NCBI RefSeq assembly: GCF_003471165.1
Contig: NZ_QRIL01000009.1
Span: forward strand, 73,134-137,133
Direction of reading: 5' to 3'
Origin: Ruminococcus sp. AM22-13
GTDB taxonomy: Bacteria > Bacillota > Clostridia > Lachnospirales > Lachnospiraceae
DNA: 64,000 nucleotides
Part shown: positions 17,532 to 27,500 of the stretch, piece by piece
Layout: the number at the start of each line of letters is the position of its first letter
Position numbering within the stretch: the stretch's first letter is position 1
The notes under the pieces: generated by a model
Database searches by the model: none
Told to the model about the DNA's origin: nothing
What the model saw: the letters and a program-made list of their open reading frames with translations, nothing else
Made by a program: the position numbers and the translations under genes

Positions 17532-19040
17532 TTACACTCCCTGCTCCAGAATCTCATAAATCTTCTTCATATCCAGATGCTTCCGAAGTTCAGAAGCCAG
17601 AATGTCATACTGTGTCTCTTTAAATGCCGCAAAATCAACTCCTGTCATCTCAGATACATCAAGTCCTTTCTTTTCTCCGAGCGCGCGGACAACAGCCTCC
17701 GCAACATCTTCTTTGTCAAAAACTCCATGTACATAAGTTCCACAGACATTTTTACAATATGCACCATCTTCCTTCCGGCTGCCTGATACGTGATCCTCAA
17801 TCGACACACAATGACCTGCGTTTTCTTTCAGAACAGTCTCTCCCATATGAATCTCATAGCCTTCCAGTTCCGCGCCGGAAAGAGCAGCAAGATCTCCGTT
17901 CAGATTCAGGAACTTTCCGGATACTCTGGTTCGTGTCTTATTCTCTGCAAATATGGTATCCATAGGCAGAAGTCCCATTCCTTTGATCGTTCCGCCCGCT
18001 TCTACATGGTGAGGGTCGCTTAAAGTTTCTCCGAGCATCTGATAGCCGCCACAGATTCCGAAAATAATCTTTCCTCTTGCTGCTTCTTTGAGTACTGCCG
18101 CTTCCAGTCCATTTGCGCGCATCCAGAGAAGGTCTTCCATGGTATTCTTCGTTCCCGGCAGAATGATCATATCCGGATTCTTTAATTCACTTACATGCTG
18201 TACATAACGAAGAGAAACCCCCGGAATACTTTCAAATGGGTTAAAATCTGTGAAATTAGAAATTCTCGGCACCCGGATAACTGCAATATCAATCAGATCC
18301 ACTTCCGTTTTTCTGTCAAATCGCTCCGTCAGACTGTCCTCATCCTCCACCTGAATATTGAGATAAGGCGCCACACCAACTACCGGGATATGACTTCTCT
18401 CCTCCAGCATTTGTACGCCCGGATCAAGGATTGTCTTGTCTCCGCGGAATTTGTTGATGATCAGTCCTTTAACCATCTGGCGCTCATCCTCTTCCAGAAG
18501 CTCCACTGTACCGATCAGCTGGGCAAAAACACCGCCTCTGTCGATATCTCCGACCAGAAGTACCGGAGCTTTCGCCATCTTTGCCATTCCCATGTTTACG
18601 ATATCTTCTGTTTTCAGATTGATCTCTGCAGGGCTTCCTGCTCCTTCGATCACGATAATATCGTTCTCTGCTGCCAGCGCATTATATGCTTTCATGATAT
18701 CCGGCACCAGTTTTTTCTTATATTTGAAATAGTCTCTGGCGCTCATGGTTCCAAGGACTTCTCCATTTACGATCACCTGAGAACCAACGTCATTGGTAGG
18801 TTTTAACAGAATCGGATTCATCAACACTGAAGGCTTGATTCCTGCGGCTTCCGCCTGCATAACCTGTGCTCTTCCCATTTCCAGCCCCTCTTCTGTAATA
18901 AAGGAATTCAGAGCCATATTCTGTGATTTAAAAGGTGCTACCCTGTATCCGTCCTGCTTAAAGATCCTGCACAGACCGGCTGCCAGTAAGCTTTTTCCTG
19001 CATTGGACATTGTCCCCTGCACCATAATCGCTTTTGCCAT
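17532..19040 (-). CDS. cbiP: Adenosylcobyric acid synthase (glutamine-hydrolysing)
   Basis: 502 aa. Amidates cobyrinate a,c-diamide at four positions. N-terminal ATPase domain with [20 protein letters not shown] and [12 protein letters not shown]-terminal class I glutamine amidotransferase with the nucleophile in [11 protein letters not shown] and the catalytic His in [10 protein letters not shown]. Also called CobQ. Follows cobD after 122 bp. Confidence 0.96.
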   Translation of the reverse strand: MAKAIMVQGTMSNAGKSLLAAGLCRIFKQDGYRVAPFKSQNMALNSFITEEGLEMGRAQVMQAEAAGIKPSVLMNPILLKPTNDVGSQVIVNGEVLGTMSARDYFKYKKKLVPDIMKAYNALAAENDIIVIEGAGSPAEINLKTEDIVNMGMAKMAKAPVLLVGDIDRGGVFAQLIGTVELLEEDERQMVKGLIINKFRGDKTILDPGVQMLEERSHIPVVGVAPYLNIQVEDEDSLTERFDRKTEVDLIDIAVIRVPRISNFTDFNPFESIPGVSLRYVQHVSELKNPDMIILPGTKNTMEDLLWMRANGLEAAVLKEAARGKIIFGICGGYQMLGETLSDPHHVEAGGTIKGMGLLPMDTIFAENKTRTRVSGKFLNLNGDLAALSGAELEGYEIHMGETVLKENAGHCVSIEDHVSGSRKEDGAYCKNVCGTYVHGVFDKEDVAEAVVRALGEKKGLDVSEMTGVDFAAFKETQYDILASELRKHLDMKKIYEILEQGV

Positions 19041-19162
19041 TTCTTTGTCCCCTCTTTTCTTTTGCTGTATTTCTTATTTTCTATATTTTCATAATTATCT
19101 ATAAATAATGTCAGGGATAAAAAATCTTTTGATTCCGACTTAATACCACCGATTATAATGGT

Positions 19163-20206
19163 TTATCCCACTAGTTCTGTCAACACCCGCACCAGCTTTT
19201 CATTCTGTTCATGAAGTTTCACTGCCACGCGGTAATATCCTTTCTGTAGCCCCGGATAGTTGCTGCAGTCACGAATCAGAATTCCTTTTGGCACACATTT
19301 CTCAAATAAATCTTCCGGTCCACGAAAGAATATATAATTTGCCTCTGACGGATATACCTTCAGGCCAAGCTTTGTCATTTCTTCCTTCAGCCACGCAGAT
19401 TCCTGAAAAATGATCTTTCTTCCTTTTTCTACGTATTCCGTTTCTTTCAGCGCCGCCAGTCCTGCCTGCTGTGCCATGGTAGATACATTCCAGGGCTGTG
19501 TCACTGCCTCCATCCGTTCCAGAACTTTTCTGTCAGAACAGAATCCATATCCAAGGCGCACACCCGGAATCGCATAACGTTTGGTAAATGCCTTAAGCAA
19601 AAAAAGATTCGGGTGCTCTGCAAGTTTTCCCTTTAATGTATGTCTGTCCGGATCTTTTACAAAATCCAGGAAGCATTCGTCCACGACCATAAAGATACCA
19701 AGTTCTGAACAACTTGCAAGAATCTTCTCCGGTAATTCCTGCGGCATTGTGATTCCTGTAGGATTATTTGGATTACACAGAAAAATAATATCTGGTTTTT
19801 CTGTTTTAAGAAGCTGCAGATAATTTTCCTCTACACAAAAATCTGACGTTTCTTCCAGATAATATCTTGTAATCTCACATCCCACGCTCACCAGTGCCTG
19901 CTCATATTCTGCAAAGGTCGGTGCCAGAAGAAGTGCTTTTTTCGGATTTTTTGCTCTGCAGAGAGAAAAAATAAGGTCTGCGGCTCCATTGCCGCAGATC
20001 AGATACTCTTTTTGCGTCTGCTCATAAACTGCGATTGCTTCTTTTAATGGTCCGCAGCCTACCCTTGGATAATCACTGAGACCATCCACGCTGTCTATGA
20101 TTGCCTTTTTCACACTCTGCGGTGTCCCAAGAGGATTACAGTTTGCTGAAAAATCCAGGCAATGATCATATTTATATACATCACCGCCATGTATGTGTTT
20201 TGTCAT
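19163..20206 (-). CDS. cobD: L-threonine-O-3-phosphate decarboxylase (class I/II aminotransferase fold)
   Basis: 347 aa PLP enzyme giving (R)-1-aminopropan-2-ol phosphate, the linker attached by CbiB. Begins KHIHGGDVYKYDHCLDFSANCNPLG as in CobD; PLP lysine in LKAFTKRYAIPGVRLGYGF. Histidinol-phosphate aminotransferase is the closest alternative, but the GG(D/N)..A......DFSANxNPLG start and its position next to cbiB and cbiP decide for CobD. Start after GGGAGAG. Confidence 0.93.
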   Translation of the reverse strand: MTKHIHGGDVYKYDHCLDFSANCNPLGTPQSVKKAIIDSVDGLSDYPRVGCGPLKEAIAVYEQTQKEYLICGNGAADLIFSLCRAKNPKKALLLAPTFAEYEQALVSVGCEITRYYLEETSDFCVEENYLQLLKTEKPDIIFLCNPNNPTGITMPQELPEKILASCSELGIFMVVDECFLDFVKDPDRHTLKGKLAEHPNLFLLKAFTKRYAIPGVRLGYGFCSDRKVLERMEAVTQPWNVSTMAQQAGLAALKETEYVEKGRKIIFQESAWLKEEMTKLGLKVYPSEANYIFFRGPEDLFEKCVPKGILIRDCSNYPGLQKGYYRVAVKLHEQNEKLVRVLTELVG

Positions 20207-20241
20207 CTGTTCTCTCCCGTCTCATAATGTATGTCTGTATC

Positions 20242-20320
20242 GCAGTCAAACGGATAAAATCATCCGCTTCCGCTACGTGGCTCTACATCGAATAACTGCT
20301 TCGCAGTTTATTCGGTTAAA
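20242..20320 (-). repeat. Hairpin repeat at the 3' end of cbiB
   Basis: On the minus strand it starts TTTTAACCGAATAAACTGCGAAGCAGTTATTCG, then GTAGAGCC and GCGGATGATTTTATCCG. The same order occurs after glnA (62148-62217). The TAA stop of cbiB lies in the first bases of the repeat. The two hairpins (AACTGCTTCGCAGTT and CGGAT..ATCCG) may act in mRNA 3'-end stability or termination. Confidence 0.85.
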
Positions 20321-21290
20321 ACAGCCACATTCTGACTGCCACACTAATCAGCATAAATACTATTACACCCAAAATCGCAGTAGCATAAAGCAGATGATTG
20401 GACCGTCTGATATCTTCTACTTCTATCGGCCGGATTGCATCTCCAATCGTCGGTTTCTCATAAAGCTTTCCAAAATAATATGCATTTCCGGCAAGCTGTA
20501 CATCCAGTGCTCCTGCCATCGCAGCTTCTGTCTGTGCAGAATTCGGGCTTGCGTGATTTCTTCTGTCACGACGGTAAATCTTTGCCGCATTTTTCACATC
20601 CATTTTTACAAACGCTGACGCAGCTACCATAAGCCATCCTGAGATTCTTGCCGGAATGTAGTTTGCCACATCATCCAGTTTTGCAGCACAACGGCCGAAA
20701 TAAAGGTACTTGTCGTTTTTGTATCCCAGCATGGAGTCCATCGTGTTGATTCCTTTATATAAAAACATCAGCCAGACTCCGCCGATTGCCATATAAAACA
20801 TCGGAGCTATAATTCCATCAGAAGAATTCTCTGCCACAGTTTCCACTGCCGCCTTTGTCACTCCCTCTTCTGTGAGAGACTGTGTATCTCTGCCGACAAT
20901 CATAGATACTGCATAGCGTGCCTCATCCAGAGTTCCGTTTTTCAGTCTGTCATATACTTTCATGCTCTCTGTTTTCAGAGATTTCGTTGCCAGAAGCTGA
21001 TAGCACCAGAATGTTTCCAGTGCCAGTCCTGCCCAGGCAGAAATTCCATAAAGAAAATGTAAAATCAGAAACGGGATTCCGCCACTGAACAGACAGACCA
21101 GGATTACTTCTACGGTACCTGCCACAAGTTCTCCCTTATCCGTTTTCGGAAAAATTTTCCGAAGTATCTTTTCCAGAAGCGCTATAAGATTTCCAATCAC
21201 GCACACCGGATGATACAGCCATCTTGGATCTCCTATGATAAGATCAAGGATAAAACCTGCGGCCAGGGCATATATACTGTAATATAACAT
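20316..21290 (-). CDS. cbiB: Adenosylcobinamide-phosphate synthase
   Basis: 324 aa integral membrane protein joining aminopropanol phosphate to adenosylcobyric acid. N-terminus LDLIIGDPRWLYHPVCVIGNLI and YAVSMIVGRDTQSL, AAVETVAENSSDGIIAPMFY are family signatures; four to five hydrophobic segments are evident. RBS AAGGAG is 12 nt from the ATG, rather far. The stop codon is formed by the start of a hairpin repeat, so the last residues (VRMWLF) may not be ancestral. Confidence 0.95.
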   Translation of the reverse strand: MLYYSIYALAAGFILDLIIGDPRWLYHPVCVIGNLIALLEKILRKIFPKTDKGELVAGTVEVILVCLFSGGIPFLILHFLYGISAWAGLALETFWCYQLLATKSLKTESMKVYDRLKNGTLDEARYAVSMIVGRDTQSLTEEGVTKAAVETVAENSSDGIIAPMFYMAIGGVWLMFLYKGINTMDSMLGYKNDKYLYFGRCAAKLDDVANYIPARISGWLMVAASAFVKMDVKNAAKIYRRDRRNHASPNSAQTEAAMAGALDVQLAGNAYYFGKLYEKPTIGDAIRPIEVEDIRRSNHLLYATAILGVIVFMLISVAVRMWLF

Positions 21291-21326
21291 AATAAATAAG
21301 ACTCCTTGTTACATACTTTATCTCAA

Positions 21327-22727
21327 TCAGACATAATGTTGTGCTGTATGATATTCCAGACACTTTAACAGAAACGCTCTGGGAATGTTCGGATTGCCAT
21401 AATAGTACAGATGCGGATATCCTGCCAGAAGATTTTCCTCACTGTGTACACAGTCCCATCCTCGTTTACTGAGAGGTTTTGACGCATGAAAATCTGTACC
21501 ACAGTTCTCAGAATCAAAATAGTGAAACTCATGAGCCGGAATCTCCCCTATTTCTTCTGCCGCCTGTCCAAATACCGGTTGTCTGGCATTCAGTGTGATA
21601 TACCCAAACCTCGTCAGTTTCGGAGTTCTGTAACACTTTCCCGGAATCACTCCACAGGTTTTACGGCTGATTCCTTCCATATCCTCCATCTGTTCATGAA
21701 GATACATAAAGCCGCCACACTCTGCCATGCAAGGCATCCCTTGTTTAATCGCCCGAACAATCTCCTCTTTCATGGATTCATTTTGTTCCAATGCCTCTCC
21801 GTTTAATTCCGGATAGCCTCCATAAAGCAGCAGCCCATCTAAATCTGACGGCAGATGTGCATCATGAACCGGTGAAAAATAAACTAGCTCTGCTCCCATT
21901 TCCTGCAATAGCCGGAAGTTATCTTCATAGAAGAAACAGAATGCTTCATCCCTGGCTACTCCAATCTTCAGTTTCTGTGGCAAATGAAAATCAAAGGCAG
22001 GATTTTTCTGATCCAGAGATTCCGGCACATTCAGATCCGGTGCTTTTTCTGCAAGCGCAAGGATTCTGTCTATTTCCAATGTCTCTTCCAGCACGCCTGC
22101 CAGTTTCTTCAGACGACCTTTCAGATCTTTGATCTCTTCCGGAAGTACCAATCCCAGATGACGGCTCTCAATCACGCAGTCCTCTACTTTCGGTACATAG
22201 CCAAGAACTTCCACACCCAACTGTTCTTCTGCCAACTTCTTCATCCTTGGATAAAGCATCGGAGACATCTGATTAAAAATCACACCTTTGATATGGCTGT
22301 TCTCTTTATATTCCATAAAGCCTTTAATATAAGCAGCCAGAGAAATACTCATTCCCCTGCTGTTCACAATAAGAATCACAGGTGTATCTGTCGTATCTGC
22401 CAGATCATAGGCACTTGCTTTCGTGGAAATACCTCCCACTCCATCATAAAATCCCATGACACCTTCCATCACTGCGATATCGCAGTCCGCAGCATTTCGC
22501 CCAAGAAGATATCTGGTAACATCAGAATCTGTAAAAAAAGTATCAAGATTTCTTGATTTCGTTCCGATGACTCTGGAATGAAACATAGGATCTATGTAGT
22601 CCGGTCCACACTTAAAAGATGCCACCTTCATTTTTCTGTTTACCAGCGCCTGCAAAAGTCCGCAGGTAATCAGTGTCTTTCCACTGCCACTGGCTCCTGC
22701 TGCCAGAAGTATTCTTGGAATTTTCAT
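21327..22727 (-). CDS. cbiA: Cobyrinic acid a,c-diamide synthase
   Basis: 466 aa. ATP- and glutamine-dependent amidation of the a and c carboxylates of cobyrinate. P-loop GASGSGKTLITCGLLQAL, then FKCGPDYIDPMFH; C-terminal amidotransferase with nucleophile in PCMAECGGFMYL and His in IPAHEFHY. Start after AGAGGAG, 12 bp from cbiJET. Confidence 0.97.
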   Translation of the reverse strand: MKIPRILLAAGASGSGKTLITCGLLQALVNRKMKVASFKCGPDYIDPMFHSRVIGTKSRNLDTFFTDSDVTRYLLGRNAADCDIAVMEGVMGFYDGVGGISTKASAYDLADTTDTPVILIVNSRGMSISLAAYIKGFMEYKENSHIKGVIFNQMSPMLYPRMKKLAEEQLGVEVLGYVPKVEDCVIESRHLGLVLPEEIKDLKGRLKKLAGVLEETLEIDRILALAEKAPDLNVPESLDQKNPAFDFHLPQKLKIGVARDEAFCFFYEDNFRLLQEMGAELVYFSPVHDAHLPSDLDGLLLYGGYPELNGEALEQNESMKEEIVRAIKQGMPCMAECGGFMYLHEQMEDMEGISRKTCGVIPGKCYRTPKLTRFGYITLNARQPVFGQAAEEIGEIPAHEFHYFDSENCGTDFHASKPLSKRGWDCVHSEENLLAGYPHLYYYGNPNIPRAFLLKCLEYHTAQHYV

Positions 22728-22739
22728 CCTGTTTCTCCT

Positions 22740-24704
22740 CTATTTCTTCTGCAATGTAATAATATAAATTGGATTTTCGCCCATCATCATATGGTAACGT
22801 CCAATCGCCTTTGAACGTGCCGCACCAAGCTGAACAATCTCATTCTCCTCAAATCCAAATTCTTTCGCTGTCTCAAGTGCTTCAGACACTGTCTCCAGAG
22901 TAATGCAATTGATCACAATACGAACCTGGGGGTTCTTTTCGATCAGAAGCTTCACGATTTCTTTCAGATTTCCGGAGGAGCCTCCAATAAACGCATGTGT
23001 AGGTACCGGAAGTTCTGTCAGTGCCTCCGGTGCAAGTCCTTCGACGATCTCCAGATTATCCGCTACAAATTTCGCCTTGTTCAGACGAATCAGTTCCACT
23101 GCATCCTCTTTCTTCTCTATCGCCCAGACTTTACCCTGATGAGCGCGAAGTGCCATCTCTATAGATAAAGAACCTGTTCCCGCTCCGACATCATAGCAGA
23201 TGGAATCCTGTGCCAGACAAAGCTTTGAAAGTGATACAGTACGCACTTCCTCCTTCGTCATAGGCGCTTTGCCCCTGATAAATTCTTCATCTTTTATTCC
23301 ATGAGTCTCCGGTCGTGTTATCGCATTCTCGTTGACCGCACAGACCACTGAGAGCGGATCACCCACATACTCTGTCAGTTCACTGGCCGGTTTTACAAAA
23401 ATCTTCTCATTATCATAAGAAAGATTTTCTCCCACATAAAGAAGAACATCTCCCATGTCATATCCTGTCAGCTTTCTGGCAAGAACCGCCACTCCGTCTG
23501 AAGTTCCAAGAATCGCAAATACCTTTTTCTCATGGCGGATATGCGATATGAGATTACAGCCTCTTCCATGAGCACTGACAATCTTCGCATCATCCCAGGA
23601 TAAGCCAATCTTTGACATAAAATATACTACAGAAGAAATTCCACACTGAACTTCTATCTTTGATTCTGCCATAACATCCAGCAGTTTTTTTGCTCCACTG
23701 TAGAATCCTACATCCCCGGAAAGAACAATCACAATGTTATCATACTCAGGGTGTTTCCCGATATAGTCTTTAATCTCCTGGCTTCTGTACTCCACGAATA
23801 CGTCCTGTCCCGGACGCTTCACAGAATCCACCATTCTTTTCGCTCCGATCAGAAGATCTGCCTGATCCAGACTGTTCTTTCCCTGTACTGTCAACGTCTG
23901 AGAACTTCCCATGCCAATTCCAAGAAGCGTAATATGCGGCTGATGCGTCAGGCTGAAATGTTCCATAAGGAATCTCTTGCATTCTTTTACAGACATTCCA
24001 TCTTCTTTCAACGGGCGCCCGATGATCACAGGAATCGCGTCACATTCCAGCGCCGCATCTATCTTATCCTGAAAACCGCCCGCTTTTCCGGTATCCTTTG
24101 TCACCAGATATTTACAATGGTACTGTCTTAACATCGCTGCATTTAATTCTCTGGAAAAAGGTCCCTGCATTCCGATCAGATGTTTTCCCTCAAAGCCCAG
24201 TCCGGCACATGCCTGCATGACGTTCGGCAGGGAAAGGACTCTGGCATAGAGACGTTCCTTATAATCTTTCATTCCCGTAAAACCAGCCAGTTCCTTACTT
24301 CCTGTTGTCAGCAATACATTTCCCTGTGTCCGGTCCAGGTACTCAGCTGCCGCCTGCACACTCTCCACATAGACAGCTTTCTCTTCATGTCCGCCCATTT
24401 CCCGCAGAACTCTATAGTAAAGTGTCTGTGTTTTCTCACAGGCTGTCCGGATATTTATGGTAACCTCAGCTGCATAAGGGTGCGTCGCATCCAGCACCAT
24501 CTCCGGCTCCTCTCTGGCAAAAATCTGCTCCATGGCAGTTTCATCCAGTCTTCCTGTCTGCACAGTGAGATATTCATTTTCCATAAGAGATTTGCTGCCG
24601 TATTCTGTCGCGACAAATCCCATCGTCTGTACCTGATGTGCTGCCAGAAAACGGCAGACCTCATATCCTTCTGTTGTTCCTGCAAAAACAAGGACTTTAT
24701 ACAT
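22740..24704 (-). CDS. cbiJ-cbiET: Triple fusion: precorrin-6A reductase (CbiJ) / precorrin-7 C5-methyltransferase (CbiE) / C15-methyltransferase-decarboxylase (CbiT)
   Basis: 654 aa, three enzymes in one chain. Residues about 1-255 are CbiJ (VLVFAGTTEGYEVCRFL, DATHPYAAEVT, GPFSRELNAAML), the NADH-dependent reductase. About 258-455 are CbiE, a tetrapyrrole methylase (ITLLGIGMGSSQTLTVQG, VLSGDVGFYSGAKKLL). About 460-654 are CbiT, a class I methyltransferase (IRGKAPMTKEEVR, YDVGAGTGSLSIEMAL, FIGGSSGNLKEI). The fusion order matches successive or neighbouring reactions at the cobalt-precorrin-6A to -8 stage, so intermediates may be channelled. CbiE-CbiT fusions (CobL) are classic; adding CbiJ is less usual. 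Start overlaps cbiH by 8 bp. Confidence 0.93.
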   Translation of the reverse strand: MYKVLVFAGTTEGYEVCRFLAAHQVQTMGFVATEYGSKSLMENEYLTVQTGRLDETAMEQIFAREEPEMVLDATHPYAAEVTINIRTACEKTQTLYYRVLREMGGHEEKAVYVESVQAAAEYLDRTQGNVLLTTGSKELAGFTGMKDYKERLYARVLSLPNVMQACAGLGFEGKHLIGMQGPFSRELNAAMLRQYHCKYLVTKDTGKAGGFQDKIDAALECDAIPVIIGRPLKEDGMSVKECKRFLMEHFSLTHQPHITLLGIGMGSSQTLTVQGKNSLDQADLLIGAKRMVDSVKRPGQDVFVEYRSQEIKDYIGKHPEYDNIVIVLSGDVGFYSGAKKLLDVMAESKIEVQCGISSVVYFMSKIGLSWDDAKIVSAHGRGCNLISHIRHEKKVFAILGTSDGVAVLARKLTGYDMGDVLLYVGENLSYDNEKIFVKPASELTEYVGDPLSVVCAVNENAITRPETHGIKDEEFIRGKAPMTKEEVRTVSLSKLCLAQDSICYDVGAGTGSLSIEMALRAHQGKVWAIEKKEDAVELIRLNKAKFVADNLEIVEGLAPEALTELPVPTHAFIGGSSGNLKEIVKLLIEKNPQVRIVINCITLETVSEALETAKEFGFEENEIVQLGAARSKAIGRYHMMMGENPIYIITLQKK

Positions 24705-25428
24705 TCTTATATCCCCTTGGTGTAACCATCTTATGGTTGATTTCCTTTGTCTGCGAATTTCCGATAAATACAGTTGTAAACATATCTACCTGTGTATCTC
24801 TCAGTTCTTTTAATGTCATTACATTGGCTGTTTCGCCTTCTCTTGCGATATTAGAAACAGTTCCACAGATCGTATCCGGTGACTTATATTTCATCATCAG
24901 GTCGCATGCTTTCTGCAGATAATCATGGCGTTTCTTACTGGATGGATTATAAAGACATACGACAAAATCTGCCTGAGCTGCAGCCAGAAGTCTTGCTTCG
25001 ATCTTTTCCCATGGAGTAAGAAGGTCGCTTAAGCTGATAAGACAGAAATCATGGATCAGAGGTGCACCAAGAACTGCCGCTCCGCCTGTAGCTGCTGTCA
25101 CACCCGGAATAATCTCCAGTTCTGTTTCCGGATAATTAACGCCGACCTCATACATCAGTCCTGCCATACCATAAACTCCGGCATCACCGCTGCAGATCAT
25201 AGAAACCGTCTTGCCTTTCTTCGCTTCTTCAAAAGCAAGAACGCAGCGGTCAACCTCTTTCTTCATTGGTGTAGTCATAAATTCTTTTCCAGGGAAGTAT
25301 TCCTTTACCAGATCAACATATACAGTGTATCCGATGATCGCATCACTTTCATTCATTGCGCGGATTGCCTTTCCTGTCATCTGGTCATAAGCTCCCGGTC
25401 CGATTCCGATTACATATATTTTACTCAA
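24697..25428 (-). CDS. cbiH: Cobalt-precorrin-3 C17-methyltransferase (ring contraction)
   Basis: 243 aa tetrapyrrole methylase (IYVIGIGPGAYDQMTGKA, MICSGDAGVYGMAGLMYE, IIPGVTAATGGAAVLGAPLIHDF), the CbiH/CobJ signature. The start codon is TTG at 25428, 7 nt after GGAGG, within the end of cbiG (8 bp overlap). It methylates C17 and drives ring contraction. It is the free-standing form, not fused to cbiG. Confidence 0.95.
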   Translation of the reverse strand: MSKIYVIGIGPGAYDQMTGKAIRAMNESDAIIGYTVYVDLVKEYFPGKEFMTTPMKKEVDRCVLAFEEAKKGKTVSMICSGDAGVYGMAGLMYEVGVNYPETELEIIPGVTAATGGAAVLGAPLIHDFCLISLSDLLTPWEKIEARLLAAAQADFVVCLYNPSSKKRHDYLQKACDLMMKYKSPDTICGTVSNIAREGETANVMTLKELRDTQVDMFTTVFIGNSQTKEINHKMVTPRGYKNV

Positions 25429-26569
25429 AATGTATCCTCCATTCTCTGGCTGCCACTGCTGTGGTCACACCGTTTTCTCCTTTTTTCTTGTGAATCAGTC
25501 TGCCATTACCGCTGGCAAAAACTGCACTTCTCTCACAGACATTATCTACACCTGTGATTTTCTTTACAAACGGTGAGGGCGTAAATTCTCCCGGCACCTG
25601 TTTTAATTCATCTTCTGTATAAGTGACAAAAGGAATCTGCCAGTCTTTTGACAACGTTTTGATTCCCTGTTCTTCTTTCTTCAGGTCAATGCTGGCGATC
25701 TGTTCAAATGCTTCTTTAAAAAATTCGCCTGTATCGAGCACTTTCTGTGCCGCCTCTGCGATTCCTTCGGCATCTTTGCCCTTACGGCATCCCATTCCCA
25801 GTGTCAGATTCCCGGGAACGATCTGTGTCGTAGATGCAAAAGGCTGGCAGGATGTATGTACTGTGACAGCGGCTCCACAGTCTATCCCTGAATCATCCAA
25901 CTTTCCAACAATTGATTCTGCATTTTCAGATATCATTTTTTTGCTTTCTGGTGATTCCGTAGTATCTGACTGCATGCCTTCCATATTTCTAACCGGGATT
26001 CCCCGTTCGTCACACATAATCAGTCCTTCCGGCAGTCTGCCATCTACAGGAAATTCACTGTAAAATCCCACTTTTTTTCCTGCCAGAAGCGCTGCTGAAA
26101 CTTCTTTTGCCGCTTTCATATTGAAAATGCTACAATCATTTTTCTTTGCAAAGACATCTACCGCAAAGCGATGATGCAGGTCCGTGGCGGTCGTTACCAC
26201 CGGTACTGCGTTTAATATTTCTGCCGTTTTCAGCGCCAGTTCATTAGCGCCGCCCAAATGCCCTGACAGCAGTGAAATCACGAACTTCCCGCATTCATCC
26301 ACCACAAGCACCGCCGGATCTGATTTCTTTGACACTACATAAGAAGCAATACTGCGGACTGCAATTCCACTTGCGCCAATGAAAATCAACGCATCTGAAT
26401 CAGGAAATTTCTCCCCTGCCCATGCAGAAGTACTGATCTGTATGGAGTCCGGCAGGTATTTACTTTTTTTGTCAAGGGTTGCCGTTATGCCGGCAGATTT
26501 CAGTCCCCTGCATAATTTCTCACCTGTTTCCTGTCCGGTCAGGCTGAAACAGATCATTGCAATCTTCAT
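25421..26569 (-). CDS. cbiG: Cobalt-precorrin-5A hydrolase
   Basis: 382 aa. Opens the delta-lactone of cobalt-precorrin-5A, releasing acetaldehyde. CbiG N-terminal domain (DALIFIGASGIAVRSIA, VISLLSGHLGGANELA) and C-terminal domain (LGMGCRKGKDAEGI, STIDLKKEE-like and SPFVKKITGVDNVCERSA). The middle region (about residues 190-250) is variable, as usual. Start after TAGGAGG; overlaps cbiH. Confidence 0.94.
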   Translation of the reverse strand: MKIAMICFSLTGQETGEKLCRGLKSAGITATLDKKSKYLPDSIQISTSAWAGEKFPDSDALIFIGASGIAVRSIASYVVSKKSDPAVLVVDECGKFVISLLSGHLGGANELALKTAEILNAVPVVTTATDLHHRFAVDVFAKKNDCSIFNMKAAKEVSAALLAGKKVGFYSEFPVDGRLPEGLIMCDERGIPVRNMEGMQSDTTESPESKKMISENAESIVGKLDDSGIDCGAAVTVHTSCQPFASTTQIVPGNLTLGMGCRKGKDAEGIAEAAQKVLDTGEFFKEAFEQIASIDLKKEEQGIKTLSKDWQIPFVTYTEDELKQVPGEFTPSPFVKKITGVDNVCERSAVFASGNGRLIHKKKGENGVTTAVAAREWRIHFE

Positions 26570-26596
26570 TTTATCCTCCTATCGAAGGTTCTTTTC

Positions 26597-27355
26597 TCAT
26601 TTTGTAGCCTCGCGGAACTCTGTCGTAAATCCCGGATCGTACAGTTTGGAACGATCGTAATGTGCTGCTGCCACACTGTCACCAATGATCATCAATGCGG
26701 TTTTTGTGATATTGTTATCTGCTGCTGTTTTTGCCAGCGTTCCTACTGTGCAGACAAAAGTCTTCTGATCCGGCCAGGTGGCTTTGTATACGATAGCTGC
26801 CGGTGTATCTGCTGTATAACCGCCTTCAATCAGACGTCTGCTCAGTTCTTCCAGCATTCCTGTACTTAAGAATACAACCATTGTTGCCTGATGAGCTGCG
26901 AATGATTGAATGCTCTCTTTGGACGGAACCGGAGTTCTGCCTTCCATACGGGTGATGATTACGCTCTGGGAAATATCCGGAAGTGTATATTCCAGATTCA
27001 GGGCGCTTGCCGCACCACAGAATGCACTGACACCCGGGCAGTAATCATACGCGATATTCTTCTCATCCAGAATATCCATCTGCTCACGGATCGCGCCGTA
27101 AATACAAGGGTCGCCTGTGTGGAGACGGACGGTTATCTTTCCTTCTGCTTCTGCTTTCTCAATTACATGAATGACCTCTTCCAGTGTCATCTTGGCACTG
27201 TTATGGATCGTGCAGATGTCCTTTGTATATTCAAGAAGCTGTGGATTTACCAGTGATCCTGCATAGATCACCACATCTGCTTCTTCCAGATACTGTTTTC
27301 CTCTTACTGTAATTAAATCCGGTGCTCCCGGGCCTGCTCCTACGAAATGTACCAT
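26597..27355 (-). CDS. cbiF: Cobalt-precorrin-4 C11-methyltransferase
   Basis: 252 aa tetrapyrrole methylase. VHFVGAGPGAPDLITVRG, RLHTGDPCIYGAIREQMD and CPGVSAFCGAASALNLEYTLP are the CbiF/CobM signature. Methylates C11 of cobalt-precorrin-4. Start after AAGGAGG. The 145 bp gap to cbiD is AT-rich with no clear terminator. Confidence 0.96.
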   Translation of the reverse strand: MVHFVGAGPGAPDLITVRGKQYLEEADVVIYAGSLVNPQLLEYTKDICTIHNSAKMTLEEVIHVIEKAEAEGKITVRLHTGDPCIYGAIREQMDILDEKNIAYDYCPGVSAFCGAASALNLEYTLPDISQSVIITRMEGRTPVPSKESIQSFAAHQATMVVFLSTGMLEELSRRLIEGGYTADTPAAIVYKATWPDQKTFVCTVGTLAKTAADNNITKTALMIIGDSVAAAHYDRSKLYDPGFTTEFREATK

Positions 27356-27500
27356 GTTTTATATCCTCCTTTTATCTATCGTTTTTGTTCTATATTATGT
27401 ATCAGACAATAACTGTCATTTTTATAATTATAAATCATAACTTAGTTAAACAGCTATGATTATCTATTTCTCCATATTTTTTGCTTACCTGATTGATTAT

